From: Meandrina meandrites
Lineage: Eukaryota > Cnidaria > Anthozoa > Scleractinia > Meandrinidae
Direction of reading: 5' to 3'
Assembly: GCA_963693305.1 (NCBI GenBank)
Contig: OY855904.1
Span: 13,669,996 to 13,733,995, forward strand
DNA length: 64,000 bases
The notes beneath the pieces are model-generated. The model did not search any database. It had not been told where the DNA came from and saw nothing but the letters and a program-made list of their open reading frames with translations. The translations under genes were made by a program, and so were the position numbers. Below, in pieces: positions 33,522-45,343 of the stretch (position 1 is the stretch's first letter; each line of letters starts with the position of its first letter).

Positions 33522-34640
33522 TAAGGTAACTTGCCGTTGCTAATATATAAGGATGCACCTCCAACAGACCTGTTACCCTTTTCAAAACACCATAAAATGT
33601 CGCTCTTAAACATCAATGGTCCCCAAGTCGCTTATCTTACCAATAGCATTACGCTCTTTCAATTTTGACGTGTATATCGTTCCTTAGCCAATTTATTTGA
33701 GATTTTCTATTGTCGTCTGTTTTAGTTATTGCTATTGATCAGGAAAAGGCTCTTTAATTTGTGAATCATAAAGAGATGCCGCTTATTTTGGAAATTATCG
33801 ATCAGGAATGACCATGGTTTCCTAGCTTTTCGTTTTATTATGATTTGAAAATAAACAACTCGAAGGAAAGGGTTTCTAGATCATCGCTATATTCAAAATC
33901 TATTGTTTATGTGCTGTCCGTGCGAAAATTGTAAAGTGCAAAATCATAATATAGATAGGAGTCTGCGCGCGTTCTGATTGGCTAAAAACCTATGTTTTAT
34001 CAGAGTATAAAACATAGAAAAGGAACTAGAATGCTTGTGCGTGATTACCCTAAAACACTATTTTAATTAATAGGAAGAAGTTCATATATGACTGTGACAT
34101 ATGCTCTCGTATCTTTTAGAAACTGTGTTTGGCAGTAAGTCCGTCTTTAACTTATCTTTTTTTTAGTGATGGTCTTAAGATTCTTCTCTTTTGAGGTCTG
34201 ATTAAATGTTCAGCTTTCAACTCCGACTCGCATTCGGCTTCTTCGGTTTATTAATTTTGTTTTCAAATTAACTTTTAATAAGCAAGGAAGAGTACTTTTT
34301 ATTTAATTTTGGTTGTTATGAAATTGTAAGCGGTGAAGACCGTTTTTACCTTTTTCCCATTACAATATACATCAGATTAAAACAACCTATCAATACGGCA
34401 TGCCGCACTACTTGAAAGAATAAAATAATCTCGCTTTTTGTTGAGAATGCGAAAGTCTGCTTATTTTATTTACTGAAAGATAACATTTTTCCACAACATA
34501 CAACCAAGTATAAATTCAGTGTGAAATGGCTGATAGCGACATAATGTCAACTACTTGGGCTATAAACGCCCGGAAAACTTTGGAAATTTCCCCTCCCACG
34601 TAGTCGGTTTTATGTCTCGTATTCAAGGTAGAGACGTGAC

Positions 34641-36331
34641 GCATAAGCATGTGAAATCCGTGTTAAATTCACTCATATAATTTCCAAACTTTTTAGTTTA
34701 TTTAATGCATATACATAAAAGGGGCCTGAAGTCGACCGGCGTTTTCGTCAGTCTAATTTTCCAATAAAAAGCACCGTGGAATTGTGTTTTTTGAGGAGCC
34801 GATGAAATATACATGCAGCCTAAGTAAATAGAAGTAAACGTTTCAGTAAGTGTCAATATTGAAATGGCTGAATGCGACAAATAGTCTTGGCTATTAAATG
34901 AACGGAAACTTTTCATGAAACGTTGGAAGTTTCCCACCTAATTTTTCGATTTTAGGTAATGTATGGTCAGTGAGCTAAATTTTGTCAATATTTAAACTAA
35001 CAGCATTACCAGAGGAATCAACAAAGTGTGTTTATAATTTCCTGCCGTCGAGTGACCACATTTCCCGCAACTCTTGTGAGTCGTTTTTTGAACTTACACG
35101 CATTTATGAGTTATAAAGACGTTCACTTTGTATTAATGAAATGTGAATGAAGCACTATTAACTGACGCTCATAATCCTTTATATAGACCACGTGTTTTTG
35201 TTTCTAAATGGCTTAATTAAACTGATAAAGTTATTAACCATGTAGGAATATTTCTCTATTTCGATGAAACAACAACTTTTCCGAACTTCTCTAGTGAACG
35301 TCGTTACCGCTCCTCTAAAGATCTGATTTTAAGGTATTTTTTGAAGTTAGATAATCTCACTCTTATCACGAATCCTGTTTTTATGTGCTTGCTTATTATA
35401 ATATCTATTGCGAATGTTTGCTTCACTAAAATTATCAATTGATTGCTCCAGCCCTATCTTCCGCCGTTAGGAACAATAGTTTCGCAGCTCTCGTAAGCTT
35501 GTAATTCTACTGGTCCTCTAGTTAGCAGCTGCTAATGTTTTGGGGGCTAGGGGCATTGTTCTTGTTGTTTGTTCTATTGTTCTCTCAGCCACTCATGTGA
35601 GACCTTACGAGAACTGCATACCGACCCGTTAGGAAGTCAAGTTGTCTCCGGTACTTTAGAGTTTTCTAATTATATCATTCAGGAAAAATAATCATTTCTA
35701 AGGGTCTTAAATGTGCACTGATGCAAAAGCAAACACGAACAAGTCACAAAATGACTCCGAGAAGAGGACTCTAAAATATGCTCAAAGGAATCAGTTTGCC
35801 AGTGTCCATGGTGGTTTACAGAATTTCAATTCGATGATTTCTTTCGCAAATACCATCGAACCCGCTACCCATATAGCAGTTACGTTTTTAAAGATAGAAG
35901 TCATCAGCTATATGAAAACGCTTGGGCGTAACATACAAATTGGTTTCTTAAAGTCCAGAGGTTTCATTTAGTTGTATTGCTTGAGGTGAACATGTTTGAA
36001 CCTTTCTTTTATCACCAGTTTAAGTTTTATTTCCAATTGTTTCAGATTAGGACAATACTGATAATGAATCAAACTGGTTTGAAAAATTTTAATCCAAAGA
36101 TAAATTTAAACCACAACACAAATGCCTAGCTATTTTAAAAAACTCATTAATAATTCACAAAGAAAATACAAAAGAAATTAATGTTTACTGAGGTCTTTAT
36201 ATCTGATAAAGAAACCGCTAAACATTCCGTCCCATTTTCTAGGCCAAAATAACCTCAAATTCAGATATAAGTACCACAATGAGTTGAACTACATCAGAAG
36301 ATTTTGAAGCCGTTCAATAAATTCGCCATTC
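34641..36331. other. Intergenic, nothing recognised
   Basis: AT-rich. A diverged echo of the 34520-34610 sequence (ggctga..gcgaca, ggaaacttt, gtttcccacc) recurs at 34863-34945. The plus-strand frame at 35711-35971 has no motif. No gene is called. Confidence 0.45.
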
Positions 36332-36391
36332 GTGTTTTATCAAGTCTAAAACACTCGGGCTGCGCCTCGTGTTTTAAACTTGATAAAACAC
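36332..36391. mobile_element. 60-bp palindromic insertion in a GPCR fragment
   Basis: The sequence is almost its own reverse complement: gtgttttatcaagtctaaaa at the left, ttttaaacttgataaaacac at the right. It abuts the TM6-coding part of the fragment at 36396. Confidence 0.85.
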
Positions 36392-36395
36392 CTTC

Positions 36396-36545
36396 CACGA
36401 AGAACAAGACTAAAGCAATTATGAAGACAACTGTGTTGCGCCTTCTATGTCTGCGCGCGTTTGTGGCTCCGGTGGATGAGTAGTTAGATTGGACGTGTTG
36501 TTCTATTGCAGCTTTTTGGTGCGACTGTGCACGCGCTCTTGCTCT
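36396..36545 (-). pseudogene. GPCR fragment (loop 3 to TM6)
   Basis: Antisense reading gives ARAQSHQKAAIEQHVQSNYS and ARRHRRRNTVVFIIALVLFF, equal to the end of TM5, loop 3 and the start of TM6 of the array receptor. Nothing before or after belongs to the gene. A near relative with the same right boundary lies at 47146-47300. Confidence 0.88.
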
Positions 36546-37682
36546 GGCAAATATTGAAAGAGGAAATTGGAACATCAGTCTCCAGCTATTGCTGTAAATT
36601 TTTCATGATTTTTCGTGATACTGGCCCTTTAATTTTCACAGCCAGCGCATGCATATTTGACTGTATATCACAGCAACGCTGTTCAATTAGGAACCAAGTC
36701 CTTGTTTACATTAAGAATTTTCAAGAGAATAGTTCATATCCTCTTGCATTTAACTTCGACTACTTAGAACTAATTTTGCCGAGATAATAGCATTTAAAAA
36801 AATATAAAATATTTATCTTCGGCTTCCCTGCGCACGTTCCTGACTGGAGAGGAAAATTTGTATGCATTTCGCTAAATAAAATTTTATAATCGTTCTGAAA
36901 TCTTCTATGTAAAATAAAAGAAATAAATGAAAAAAAACCAAAGTGATAAGCAAACCAGCGTGTTTTATTAATTTAAGCAGATTCAATATGGTATATATTT
37001 ATATTGCCCATCGAAATGACTTATTTACAATCAAAATTTTAATCAGCTGTATTGCATGCATTAAATCTGTCATGGAAATTTATGAACTGCACTGATCGAT
37101 TAAACTTTTTCACATCTATGTATTGTTGAGTTTATCAATATTATTTATCTTCAGCTCAGAGTCAATATCAAGATACATCGAAACTGATTTCCCTTTCCAC
37201 AAAATCAGGAAAGGAACTTTAAGGTCTTTGTCATTCATGAGAAGTCTTGGAATATGACTTGTACACATATTCTATATACAGCCGGATGAACCGCTGCTAA
37301 ACACGTTTTGCACGACACTGAAATTTCCCTCAGATTTTCTTACACCTTTTCGACTAAAACTAAAGTAAGACTGGTTCATCGAATCTTGAACAGGCAAATT
37401 GTGAATAAACTACGTACTATTTTTGCCTCAACGACCTGTAAGATTTTAGATTCTCGAATGATAACAGAGAGAGGCCTTTAATTATAGCTCGTCAAATGCA
37501 CCTGTACGTTATGATATGGCTTACTGCGCTCTGTAAAATTTCAATCTGTTGTTGGTAATATTATTTAACTAAACTGTTATGAAGGAAACAGAAGTGTCCA
37601 TTTTGTTCAAAGGAAAGATAACTTCATGCTATACAGTTTTGCATGTAAATTTACATATCAGTGTCTCTGTGGTTTCTCGGCT

Positions 37683-38543
37683 TTAATTTTTTCGGCAAAT
37701 AAGCTTCTTTATTTGCCTCTTAATGTCCCTCTTCAAAAACGCGTAAACCAAAGGATTCACTGCAGAGTTTAGAACAAGAAGTAAAGTGACGATCTGGCCA
37801 GCTTTATCAGACAACTTGCAAGAGAACGTAATGCACAAAATTAAACAATTCACGACTACGTAGCAACCCAAGAAGAACACGACTAGAGCAATTATGAAAC
37901 GAGCTGTGTTGTGCTTCTCACGTCTGTGTGACGTTGCGGGTTCCTCGGGAGATTCGTTACAGGAGTGTTTTGACTGAACCTGTAGTTCCATAGCAGATGC
38001 TTGGTGGGACTGTCCACGTGCAACAACTAGGACACGAACAACAGCATAGAAGAGCAGTGTGCAGGATATTATGTCAAAAGCAGAGACCCCGGTTAATCGC
38101 AACACTTTCAGAGCAGTTTTGGAGTTTGTGACGTACATTCCCACCAAAAGTGACAGCGAGATTACGAAGGGGATCAGCCATGCTATCAAGATAACCATTC
38201 CAGGGCGTCGCTCAGTCATGGAGGTATTGTATTTGAAAGGATGAACGATGGCGATGTAACGATCCCAAGTCAAGGTACAAAGGTTTGTGACGGAAGAGTG
38301 AAGGAAGAACCAGAAGAATGCCATATTCACCCTGAAGTTGCACACCATTAAGTTATTACAAAAATATGCTGGTGGAAAAACAGCGATTCCAACACCAAAG
38401 TCGGCTACTGCCAAGGAAAGGATGAACCAGTTGGCTGGGGAATGAAGTTGGTGATTTTTGATGACAAGAAAGACTACAAAGCCGTTTCCTGCTGCTGTTG
38501 TGATTGAAAGTAACCAGCCGATTGAATTGAGCAAAGTTTCCAT
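37683..38543 (-). CDS. Rhodopsin-like (class A) orphan GPCR, intact array copy
   Basis: 286 residues from the ATG before ETLLNSIGW. The frame is open 25 codons further, but that extension is charged and the chosen start aligns with the family. GN 19-20, LAVADF with Asp48, DRYIAIVHPFKY from 94, GCYVVVNC in TM6, NPLVY in TM7 and a KRDIKRQIKKLICRKN tail. Loop 3 is longer than in the 280-residue copies (SKHSCNESPEEPATSHRREK). It is the functional twin of the broken 32223-33078 copy. No lesion seen; ligand unknown. Confidence 0.93.
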   Translation of the reverse strand: METLLNSIGWLLSITTAAGNGFVVFLVIKNHQLHSPANWFILSLAVADFGVGIAVFPPAYFCNNLMVCNFRVNMAFFWFFLHSSVTNLCTLTWDRYIAIVHPFKYNTSMTERRPGMVILIAWLIPFVISLSLLVGMYVTNSKTALKVLRLTGVSAFDIISCTLLFYAVVRVLVVARGQSHQASAMELQVQSKHSCNESPEEPATSHRREKHNTARFIIALVVFFLGCYVVVNCLILCITFSCKLSDKAGQIVTLLLVLNSAVNPLVYAFLKRDIKRQIKKLICRKN

Positions 38544-38980
38544 TTCAATCGCGTCTCTTAAAACCAACTGTCTCAGCCTATTCAAATTCTGGAGACGATC
38601 TTTTGAATGCACAGTCAAAGCAGGAAAATTGATAATAAGGTCTTGTCTAACGCTATGCTGTTGATCATTGTGCTTTTTGATGTACTAGGTGATGCCTTCG
38701 CCACAACACGACACGTATGATCAACGCACACCAGCAGCTGTTCATATAGTCCCTCTGCAGAACCCTGTCAATCTTAATAGAGATTGATGCCAAAAATGGA
38801 ATAAGATTGTCAATTTTAAGACTATTGGTTTCCAAGGGATCTTTGTTTTTCTTTTCTGTAAATGTTTGGTAGTCTTAATAACTATTTCTAATTCGAAATT
38901 AAGAATACCCGTGTGGAAACAACAAGCTTTGACATCCACCCTACATACCATTATTTTGATTAAATTTTTCGAAATTTGTA
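38544..38980. other. 5' flank of GPCR
   Basis: Upstream flank, matching 33079-33521. No gene. Confidence 0.5.
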
Positions 38981-39001
38981 CCAGTAATCACATGATTTCG
39001 A

Positions 39002-39040
<39 letters not shown>

Positions 39041-39103
39041 GGCTAACAAAATTGCACGAGCCCGTAGGGCGAGTGCAATTTGTAGTCTTTGAAAAGTTTA
39101 CGA

Positions 39104-39139
<36 letters not shown>

Positions 39140-39150
39140 GTGATTACTAG
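38981..39150. mobile_element. Palindromic MITE-like element
   Basis: ccagtaatcacatgatttcg at the left faces aaaaatcatgtgattactag at the right. The inner arms gtgcaatttggaataaataa and ttatttattccaaattgcac also pair. The centre is gcacgagcccgtagggcgagtgc. Confidence 0.88.
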
Positions 39151-41386
39151 TTATCGGTACGTGCCAACGAGCGAAATATTCATGTTTGTTCGTAAGAACG
39201 GATACCGAATGGTTTTCGATAGAACTTTATAATTTGAAATGACCAAAATATGGTAAATCTTAGTTTAGGTAATACGAGAAGAAAGTGCTCTTTCTCTGGT
39301 GTTCATATTAAATGACACGGGTTTGACAGATTGATAACTCTTGACAAATCTTTTAATCTTTTAAAGGGATAGTTACATTTCAAGAACTTCTCATAAATAG
39401 AATCCCAAAATCAAAACTGCTAAGATTCTGTAGACGCTTTTCAGTATTAAATCAACCCAATCAAGCAATGACGGCACAGATTTCAGTCTTGCATGCAAAT
39501 TGTCATTCGATGTCATGTTTACGCAAAACTCAATTCCCAAGGGAAAAAATGAATAGAAAACAAAACCAAAACGGACACTGAAGGAATATGTGGAGACAGA
39601 ATTTTAATATATTCAAGTAAACATTTCATTTGCCATTAGCAGCAAAAAACTTTCAATTTTCTTGCGTGTATGACATGCAGTAATTTTAGTGAGTGTCGCT
39701 TGGTATTGATTCCTTTGAGCGAGTATAAACGTTATTTGATTTGGGATGAAATCATCGGTTAAACAATTGCTATAAACAAAAGCAACACTTAAAGGTAGCA
39801 TTTACCCGACCGTGGCATTCTCGTAAGTCAAGAAAACTCCATTTGAAGTCAGTAGTCCGCTTTTGATTTTCGTGTCTATCTTCAGAAATCAAAGGACTCC
39901 AAAGCCGAAAGATTATTTCATCGCTTTGAAGACCTTGATGTTCATTTTTTTGGCGGTCGAGTATTCTGTAGGGTATTCTCTTTCCATTTAGAGTTCCATA
40001 AAGGTGTATTTATCCTAAAAGGAGAGAATGAGCACATTGAAAATTTTAACAGCGAGCCGTGTGGACGCCATTTTGGCCATTTGCTCTTAGCAAGGAGAGA
40101 GAGACTGGGGACCAGTTTGGAAGAACAATACAACCCAAATATAGAGTGTTTACTTACACCCAAATATGGTTAAAAAAAAAGTCCCTTACGCTAAAGTTGA
40201 GATTTTTTTCTGGTATCTGTGGTATACGCGCGGCTCTATGATTCTGCCGCCTCGTCAGCCTCGCCTCTTGGCTCAGCTGCCTCGTTGGCAATAATATACA
40301 AGCAACTATTTCTGTTACGCTTTTTAATTTTCGTGACAAATTCATGTGTCGAGCGCCTGGCTGTAAATTTGACGTGTGAATTCATGCGTAAATATTCAAT
40401 TCATGCACTCGCTGGAAGTGCTGCATGAAAAGTTTTTAGTTCAGAATTAGTCTTCTCGCCGTTAAATTTGAAGAACTTTAATAGCAAAGCAAGAGGAAAT
40501 TTTCTTAGCGGCTAAGGTTCTGCTGCTGTTCTTTTCGGTGGGTTTAAGAAACTCCGTCTGTGCCTTGTTTGTGCACGGTGGAGCCGAAAACAGCCTTCAG
40601 CACATGATGTTCTGACAGAATATCGAAATACTGAACTAGAATCCACCGAAGGGATCGGATCTTCTCAGTGCAGAGGAGAGCATTCAGCTACAACTCCGTG
40701 TTGCTGGCTGATTTCACCGGACGTTCTAAAGGTTAGATTTGCCTCTTAATACCACTTTTGGCGCCTTTTGTTATTGAGCGAGCTTTAACAACAGCTGCAA
40801 AAATTTAGCTAAGCTTACCTAATTTCTAAGCTTTTTCTCTTGAAAAAATAGAATGCTTGCTTCTCTCGTCTTCAAAACTAAGAAGTAGTCTGTTCCTAGG
40901 CAGTCTGGTTAGTATTTCTTCGCTTTTCCTTTCAGAGAATTGAAGTATTCAGAGTATATGTTTCGGCGAGGATTGTCAGTGCCGCTATTGGCGTATTAAA
41001 ATTGGCCGTCGGCCTGAGTTTAATTTCAAGTTTATGTTTTGTCCTCATTGCTGTCGTCTTTCACACCTCTCGACCATTGGTAATTTTTGTAGTGCTATTT
41101 TACTTTGCGTTATTTTCAAGCTTTTCAATAAAATTGCGTTATAAAGATCAAACAATCTTGTCTCACTTTTGTCCGCCATTTTGTTTGTCCGAGATGGATT
41201 TTGTATGAAGCTGGCGTAAATGTCAATCATTTTCAATTTCACCGTTTTGCACTGCTAATTTCACGTTTTGCACTGCCAATTTCACTTTCTGCACTGCCAA
41301 TTTCACTTTTTGCACTGGTTTGGAATTAATTGACGTGTTCTTAGCCAATCAGAATGAAGAAATTGCTGCTTGTATATTATTACTAA
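39151..41386. other. Insertion block relative to duplicate D copy 1, content unclear
   Basis: With the hairpin 38981-39150 this makes about 2.4 kb absent from copy 1, where aaatttctaaggtaacttgc is continuous. Short frames on both strands (for example 39613-39801, 40219-40428, 41002-41208) show no recognisable motif. Near the right end are four ~20-bp repeats. It might be one large non-autonomous transposon or several nested ones. Confidence 0.5.
41243..41318. repeat. ~20-bp tandem repeat, about four copies
   Basis: Unit close to ttttgcactgccaatttcac, repeated with small changes. Confidence 0.85.
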
Positions 41387-42295
41387 GGTAACTTGCCGTT
41401 GCTGATATATAAGGATGCATCTCCTTCAGACCTGTTACCCTTTTCAAACCACCATAAAATGTCGTTCTTAAACATCAATGGTCTCAAAGTCGCTTATTCA
41501 CTAGTCTATTGATTTAAGATTGTCTATTGTCGTCTGTTTTAGTGATAAATATAAAGTTGCTTTACTTTACTTTACAATAAAATAATTTAAATAACTTACA
41601 AAGAAATTGTGGCGGGGAGACCGAAAGGGAGCTAGAATACTTCTGTGTGATTACCCCCAAAAAACTATTTTAATTAATGGGAAGAAGTTTATACATGACT
41701 GTGACATATGCTGTCATATCTTTTAGAAACTGTGTTTCGCAGTAAGCTCGTGTTTAACTTAGTAACGGTCTTTCATTCTTCTCTTTTGAGGTCTGGTAAA
41801 ATGCTCAGCTTTCAACTCCGACTCGCATTCGGTTTCCGGCATGATCTCCTGTTAATTTTGTTTTTTAAATTAACTTTTAATAAGCAACGAAGAGTAGCTT
41901 TTATTAATTTCGTTTGTTATGAAATTATAAGCGGCAAAGACCTTTTTGACCCTTTTTCCTATTGCATCGACATCAGATTAAGAAAACTTATCAATTCGGC
42001 ACGCCGCACCACTCGAGCGAATTAAATGTTCTCGCTTTTTGTTGAGAATGCGAAAGTCTGCTTATTTTACTAACTGAAAGATAACATTTTTCCAAAAAAT
42101 CGTACATTTTTGATGCCAGATCAATCGACTGTTTTTTAAGTTCACAAGCAACCTACCTAATCTGTCCACAACATACAACGAATAACAACTGAATGTGAAA
42201 TGGCTGATAGCGACGTAATGTCAACTACTTGGGCTGTAAACGCCCGGAAAACTTTGGAACTTTCCCTCCTACGTAGTCGATTTTATGTCTCATAT
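41387..42295. other. Duplicated flank, no gene
   Basis: Continuation of duplication D (partner 33522-34622). The frame 41708-42025 is not kept intact in the partner, which argues against coding. Confidence 0.55.
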
Positions 42296-42299
42296 TTAA

Positions 42300-42772
42300 G
42301 GGGGGTGACTCTTAACTACCAATTTGTTTCTAAGGCAGGTTTCTAATTGCTATATTTTGGAAACAAAACCTCATACAGATAAGCTTTTTGCACGAGTTTG
42401 TTCTATTGAAGATTCCTCCAACATATTTACAGGCTTTCATCAGTAGCGTTTCCTTTTTTCGTGTAAACGGTAAAAGCATACGTCAGATTATAAAGACGGC
42501 TACGTTATGCTACGTTATCTCTGATTCGTAAGAGAAATCGGAACTTTACCTTGTTTCCGTGGAGGTTTAGGGATTTTAAATTCTAACGCGCGGTTTGGGA
42601 CTGGCACTAGTTTCACACGCGCAATGTTTTATATTTTTCAAAGCAGGTGTAGCCCCAAACAAAATTCACCATTTATAGCGTTACAAAAAGCTTCAAAATC
42701 GCTTGCTTCAAAATACAGTCTTCAGCCATTCCTTAGCAACTGCTCCAGATCTGTAGTTAAGAGTCTCCCCCC
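42300..42772. mobile_element. 473-bp TIR element flanked by TTAA
   Basis: TTAA at 42296-42299 and 42773-42776 flank termini ggggggtgactcttaactac and (reverse complement) ggggggagactcttaactac, a 20-bp TIR with one mismatch. The paralogous empty site in duplicate D copy 1 reads attcaaggtagag at 34621. TTAA duplication is the hallmark of piggyBac-type transposition, but the G-run ends differ from typical piggyBac termini. No transposase inside. Confidence 0.88.
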
Positions 42773-43163
42773 TTAAGGTAGAGTAGTGACGCATAAGCAT
42801 TTGAAATCCGCATTACGACAAAGTGTGTAATTTTCAGTGCAGTTTTCAGTTCACACATGCGCAACATAGTGATAGAATTACCCAAGGGACACTTGTCACT
42901 ACTTAGTATCTTAGCAACTAAAAGCAGGTTCGAAAATCAAGTGCCCGGTTTAATGTCCGCTAAAAACCTGTTTTGACTCCGATTGAACACATGGCGGCTT
43001 CAAGATTGATCTCGCCGCTTCGCTGCTTACACGTGAATGTGCTGCTCGAAGACAAATTGCTACGCTGTACATGTGTAGACAAAACACCATAACCTTTAAC
43101 TGTTTTGAAAGTAGGCTTATCGCTACAATGAACATTTTGTAAACAGACTGGCCATTAACATTT

Positions 43164-43412
43164 CAGCGTGACATATGTCCAGCTATCTTCGACATCTTCG
43201 CGCGAAAGCTATCGGACCTGTCGTGCAGTCATAAAAAGCCACGCAGTAAAAGTCTGTTTGTTAACACGGTCAACGTTTATTACGCTCAAGTGAAAGTTTC
43301 ACAAAAGATGGAAGAATCGATGGCAATATTTGCAGTGAATGTTTCATCTTTCTGTTTACATTCAACAAAAACCCGGCAGAGTTGTGATTATGCAAATATA
43401 AGCTTCTTCCAG
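43164..43412. repeat. Tandem duplication G, copy 1
   Basis: Paired with 43427-43662. Shared words: agcgtgaca, aacgtttatta, tcaatatttgcag, acattcaacaaaa and gagttgtgattatgcaaat. Confidence 0.85.
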
Positions 43413-43426
43413 TTTTTTATTCATTT

Positions 43427-43662
43427 GAGCGTGACAGTGTGTCCGTCTATCTTCGCGCTTCGCGAATAATAATGCGAAGTCACGAAAAGGCTCATATTAA
43501 AAGTTTGTCTCTTACTGTCTGAACGTTTATTATGATTGACTAAAAGTCTCACAGAAGATGAAGAAATTGATGTCAATATTTGCAGGGAATGTGTGATCTT
43601 TTGGTTCACATTCAACAAAATGCCGACAGAGTTGTGATTATGCAAATGTAGGCTTCCTCCAA
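43427..43662. repeat. Tandem duplication G, copy 2
   Basis: Diverged second unit. The minus-strand frame at 43421-43720 spans it but is not kept in copy 1. Confidence 0.85.
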
Positions 43663-44104
43663 GCCAGTTGTTTGTTTCGACTAGAATTTTTGACTCGCTT
43701 GTGATCTTTGCGGATAACATTTAAAGCTGTTTTTCGATGTGCATTTTCGTGAAATATTAAACATGAATGCATCAGACAAATTCAAACATTTGAGTATTCA
43801 CTCTTCCCACCTATTTGCATTTTTTATCGGCAACTGTTCGGTGTTACATTAGCGACGACTCTAAAATGTAAACAGCGGCAAAGCCACTTCCTCCTTCGCC
43901 ATTCAGCATTCTATTTCCTTTGATCAGCATTTTCTTTTTTGAGATTTTTGACCATTTTTGGCTGCAAAAGGTTTTAGCCTCTTATCATTCTTTGATTATA
44001 TGAAGAATTGTGAGAAACAGATTCGTGAAACATCATCGCGACACATAGGCGCTTGCTTAGATTCGCCGCCCCGGGATTCGCCGTCAGATAACAAAAATTT
44101 CAGA

Positions 44105-44252
44105 TCTATATCTATATCTATATCATGGGGGGTCTTGCAAAGGGAGGCATGCTCCCATCACTGCAAGACATAAAATAATAATGGGTTGGGGGGGGGGGGG
44201 GGGGGGAGTAAAAGACCTTAAAAACAATAAAATATGTACATAATTTAAAAAA
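44105..44252. other. ~147-bp block absent from the duplicate
   Basis: Starts ctatatctatatctatat, contains gtcttgca facing tgcaagac, and holds a run of about 19 G (44188-44206). It is flanked by agat on both sides, possibly a short target duplication. Confidence 0.6.
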
Positions 44253-44804
44253 GATTTCGCTACCATTCGAACCGATAAGAGGCTAGATTTCAACTTCTTG
44301 CATATTTTCGTTAGTTTTTGCAGGTACACCCAAAAACATGAGGTTTTAACTTCTTTCAACCGCTAATGCTTGTTCTTGCGGCGCAAGAATAAACTTCTTT
44401 CGCCTCTTCTATTGCGTTCGATATGCGTGTATTAAAATGGCTTCCGACTATTGCTGCTCGCTTGATTGGAACTCAATGTTCATGAAAGTCGGTGTGATAA
44501 ATCAACGAGACATAATATAACTGGCTGTGGTGTTTTCTTGGTACAGAAGTTATTCGTTTTTGTTTAATTCATCTTGAAAGTTGTGGTAAATTAAAGCCCT
44601 GACATTGGTCGTTACGGGCACTCTTTTGGACGAACCGAAAATCCTTAAAAACTCGAAAAAAATAAATGATCTGGTCAAGCGGATTGTGGTTTTAGTATAA
44701 GTACATGAAAGTCTTGCAACACACAAGAAATAAGCGAAATCTATTTTTCAAGCCAGATCAAGCAGACCGAAATTACAGAGACCGTCTCTTAAGTTTCTTT
44801 TGAA

Positions 44805-44975
44805 ATAAGTTCTTTATGTCCGTCTTAGCATCCCTCTTCTAAACGCGTAAACCAAAGGATTAACTGCGGAATTCAGAACTAGAAGCAAAGAAACGATCTG
44901 ACCAGCCTTATCAGACAGTTGGCAAGAAGACGTGATACAGAAATCTAAACAATATACTAGTTTAGAATATAGCCG
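44805..44975 (-). pseudogene. GPCR fragment (TM6 end to C-terminus)
   Basis: Antisense SDKAGQIVSLLLVLNSAVNP then LVYAF are clean, and then a short deletion shifts the frame (RRGMLRRT before a stop). Sequence before SDKAG decays into other frames with an in-frame stop. TM1-TM5 are absent. Confidence 0.88.
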
Positions 44976-45071
44976 CTGTATACACGCAATGGAATTCTAG
45001 CGGGCATTATTTTTTTTATAGAACATAGCTAAAAACTATAGAAGCCCGGTACCGCGGATGCAACTTTTGCT

Positions 45072-45343
45072 GCGTTACGAATTCAAAAACATGGCGGCAT
45101 TTCATTTCCTTACAGTCAAGCGCGTCGAACCGTAGCCACCCAACTAAGTTTTTGACATGTTTTTGACAAGTTTTTGATTAGTTTGATGGCTTCCGGTTGC
45201 ACAACGGTTCATACGAACGATCTGTGAAACATTCAGTTTCAACCAGTTTTACAAACCCAGAAGACATTTCCTGTGCGAAAAGTTAAGTTTGACCACATTT
45301 TTGTCGGCATAAAAATTTTTTATCGCCAGTTGAATTTGGCATA
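45072..45343. repeat. Left arm of large inverted repeat
   Basis: cgaaccgtagccacccaact and gtttttgacaagtttttgat are the inverse of sequence at 46560-46630 (agttttt words and ttgggtggctacggttgg). Arms are imperfect, with indels. The start region aacatggcggc mirrors the start codon region of the exon at 46645. Confidence 0.7.

Larger units (their letters stand above)
31000..34640. repeat. Segmental duplication D, copy 1 (partner 36600-42815)
   Basis: Collinear with the second block through the 3' flank, the GPCR (here broken), the 5' flank and on through aaggtaacttgccgttgct (33522 and 41389) to gacgtgacgcataagcatgt (34632; partner about 42785). This copy lacks the inserts at 38981-41386 and 42300-42772. 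Confidence 0.82.
36600..42815. repeat. Segmental duplication D, copy 2 (partner 31000-34640)
   Basis: Carries the intact GPCR and is interrupted by about 2.4 kb at 38981-41386 and by the 473-bp element at 42300-42772, both absent from the partner. Confidence 0.82.
43698..45053. repeat. Segmental duplication E, copy 1 (partner 62798-64000)
   Basis: Nearly identical to the right end of the window, including gatgtgcattttcgtgaaat and agattcgccgccccgggatt and the GPCR fragment. This copy has about 147 bp extra at 44105-44252 (partner reads aacttcagatttcgc). Confidence 0.92.
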
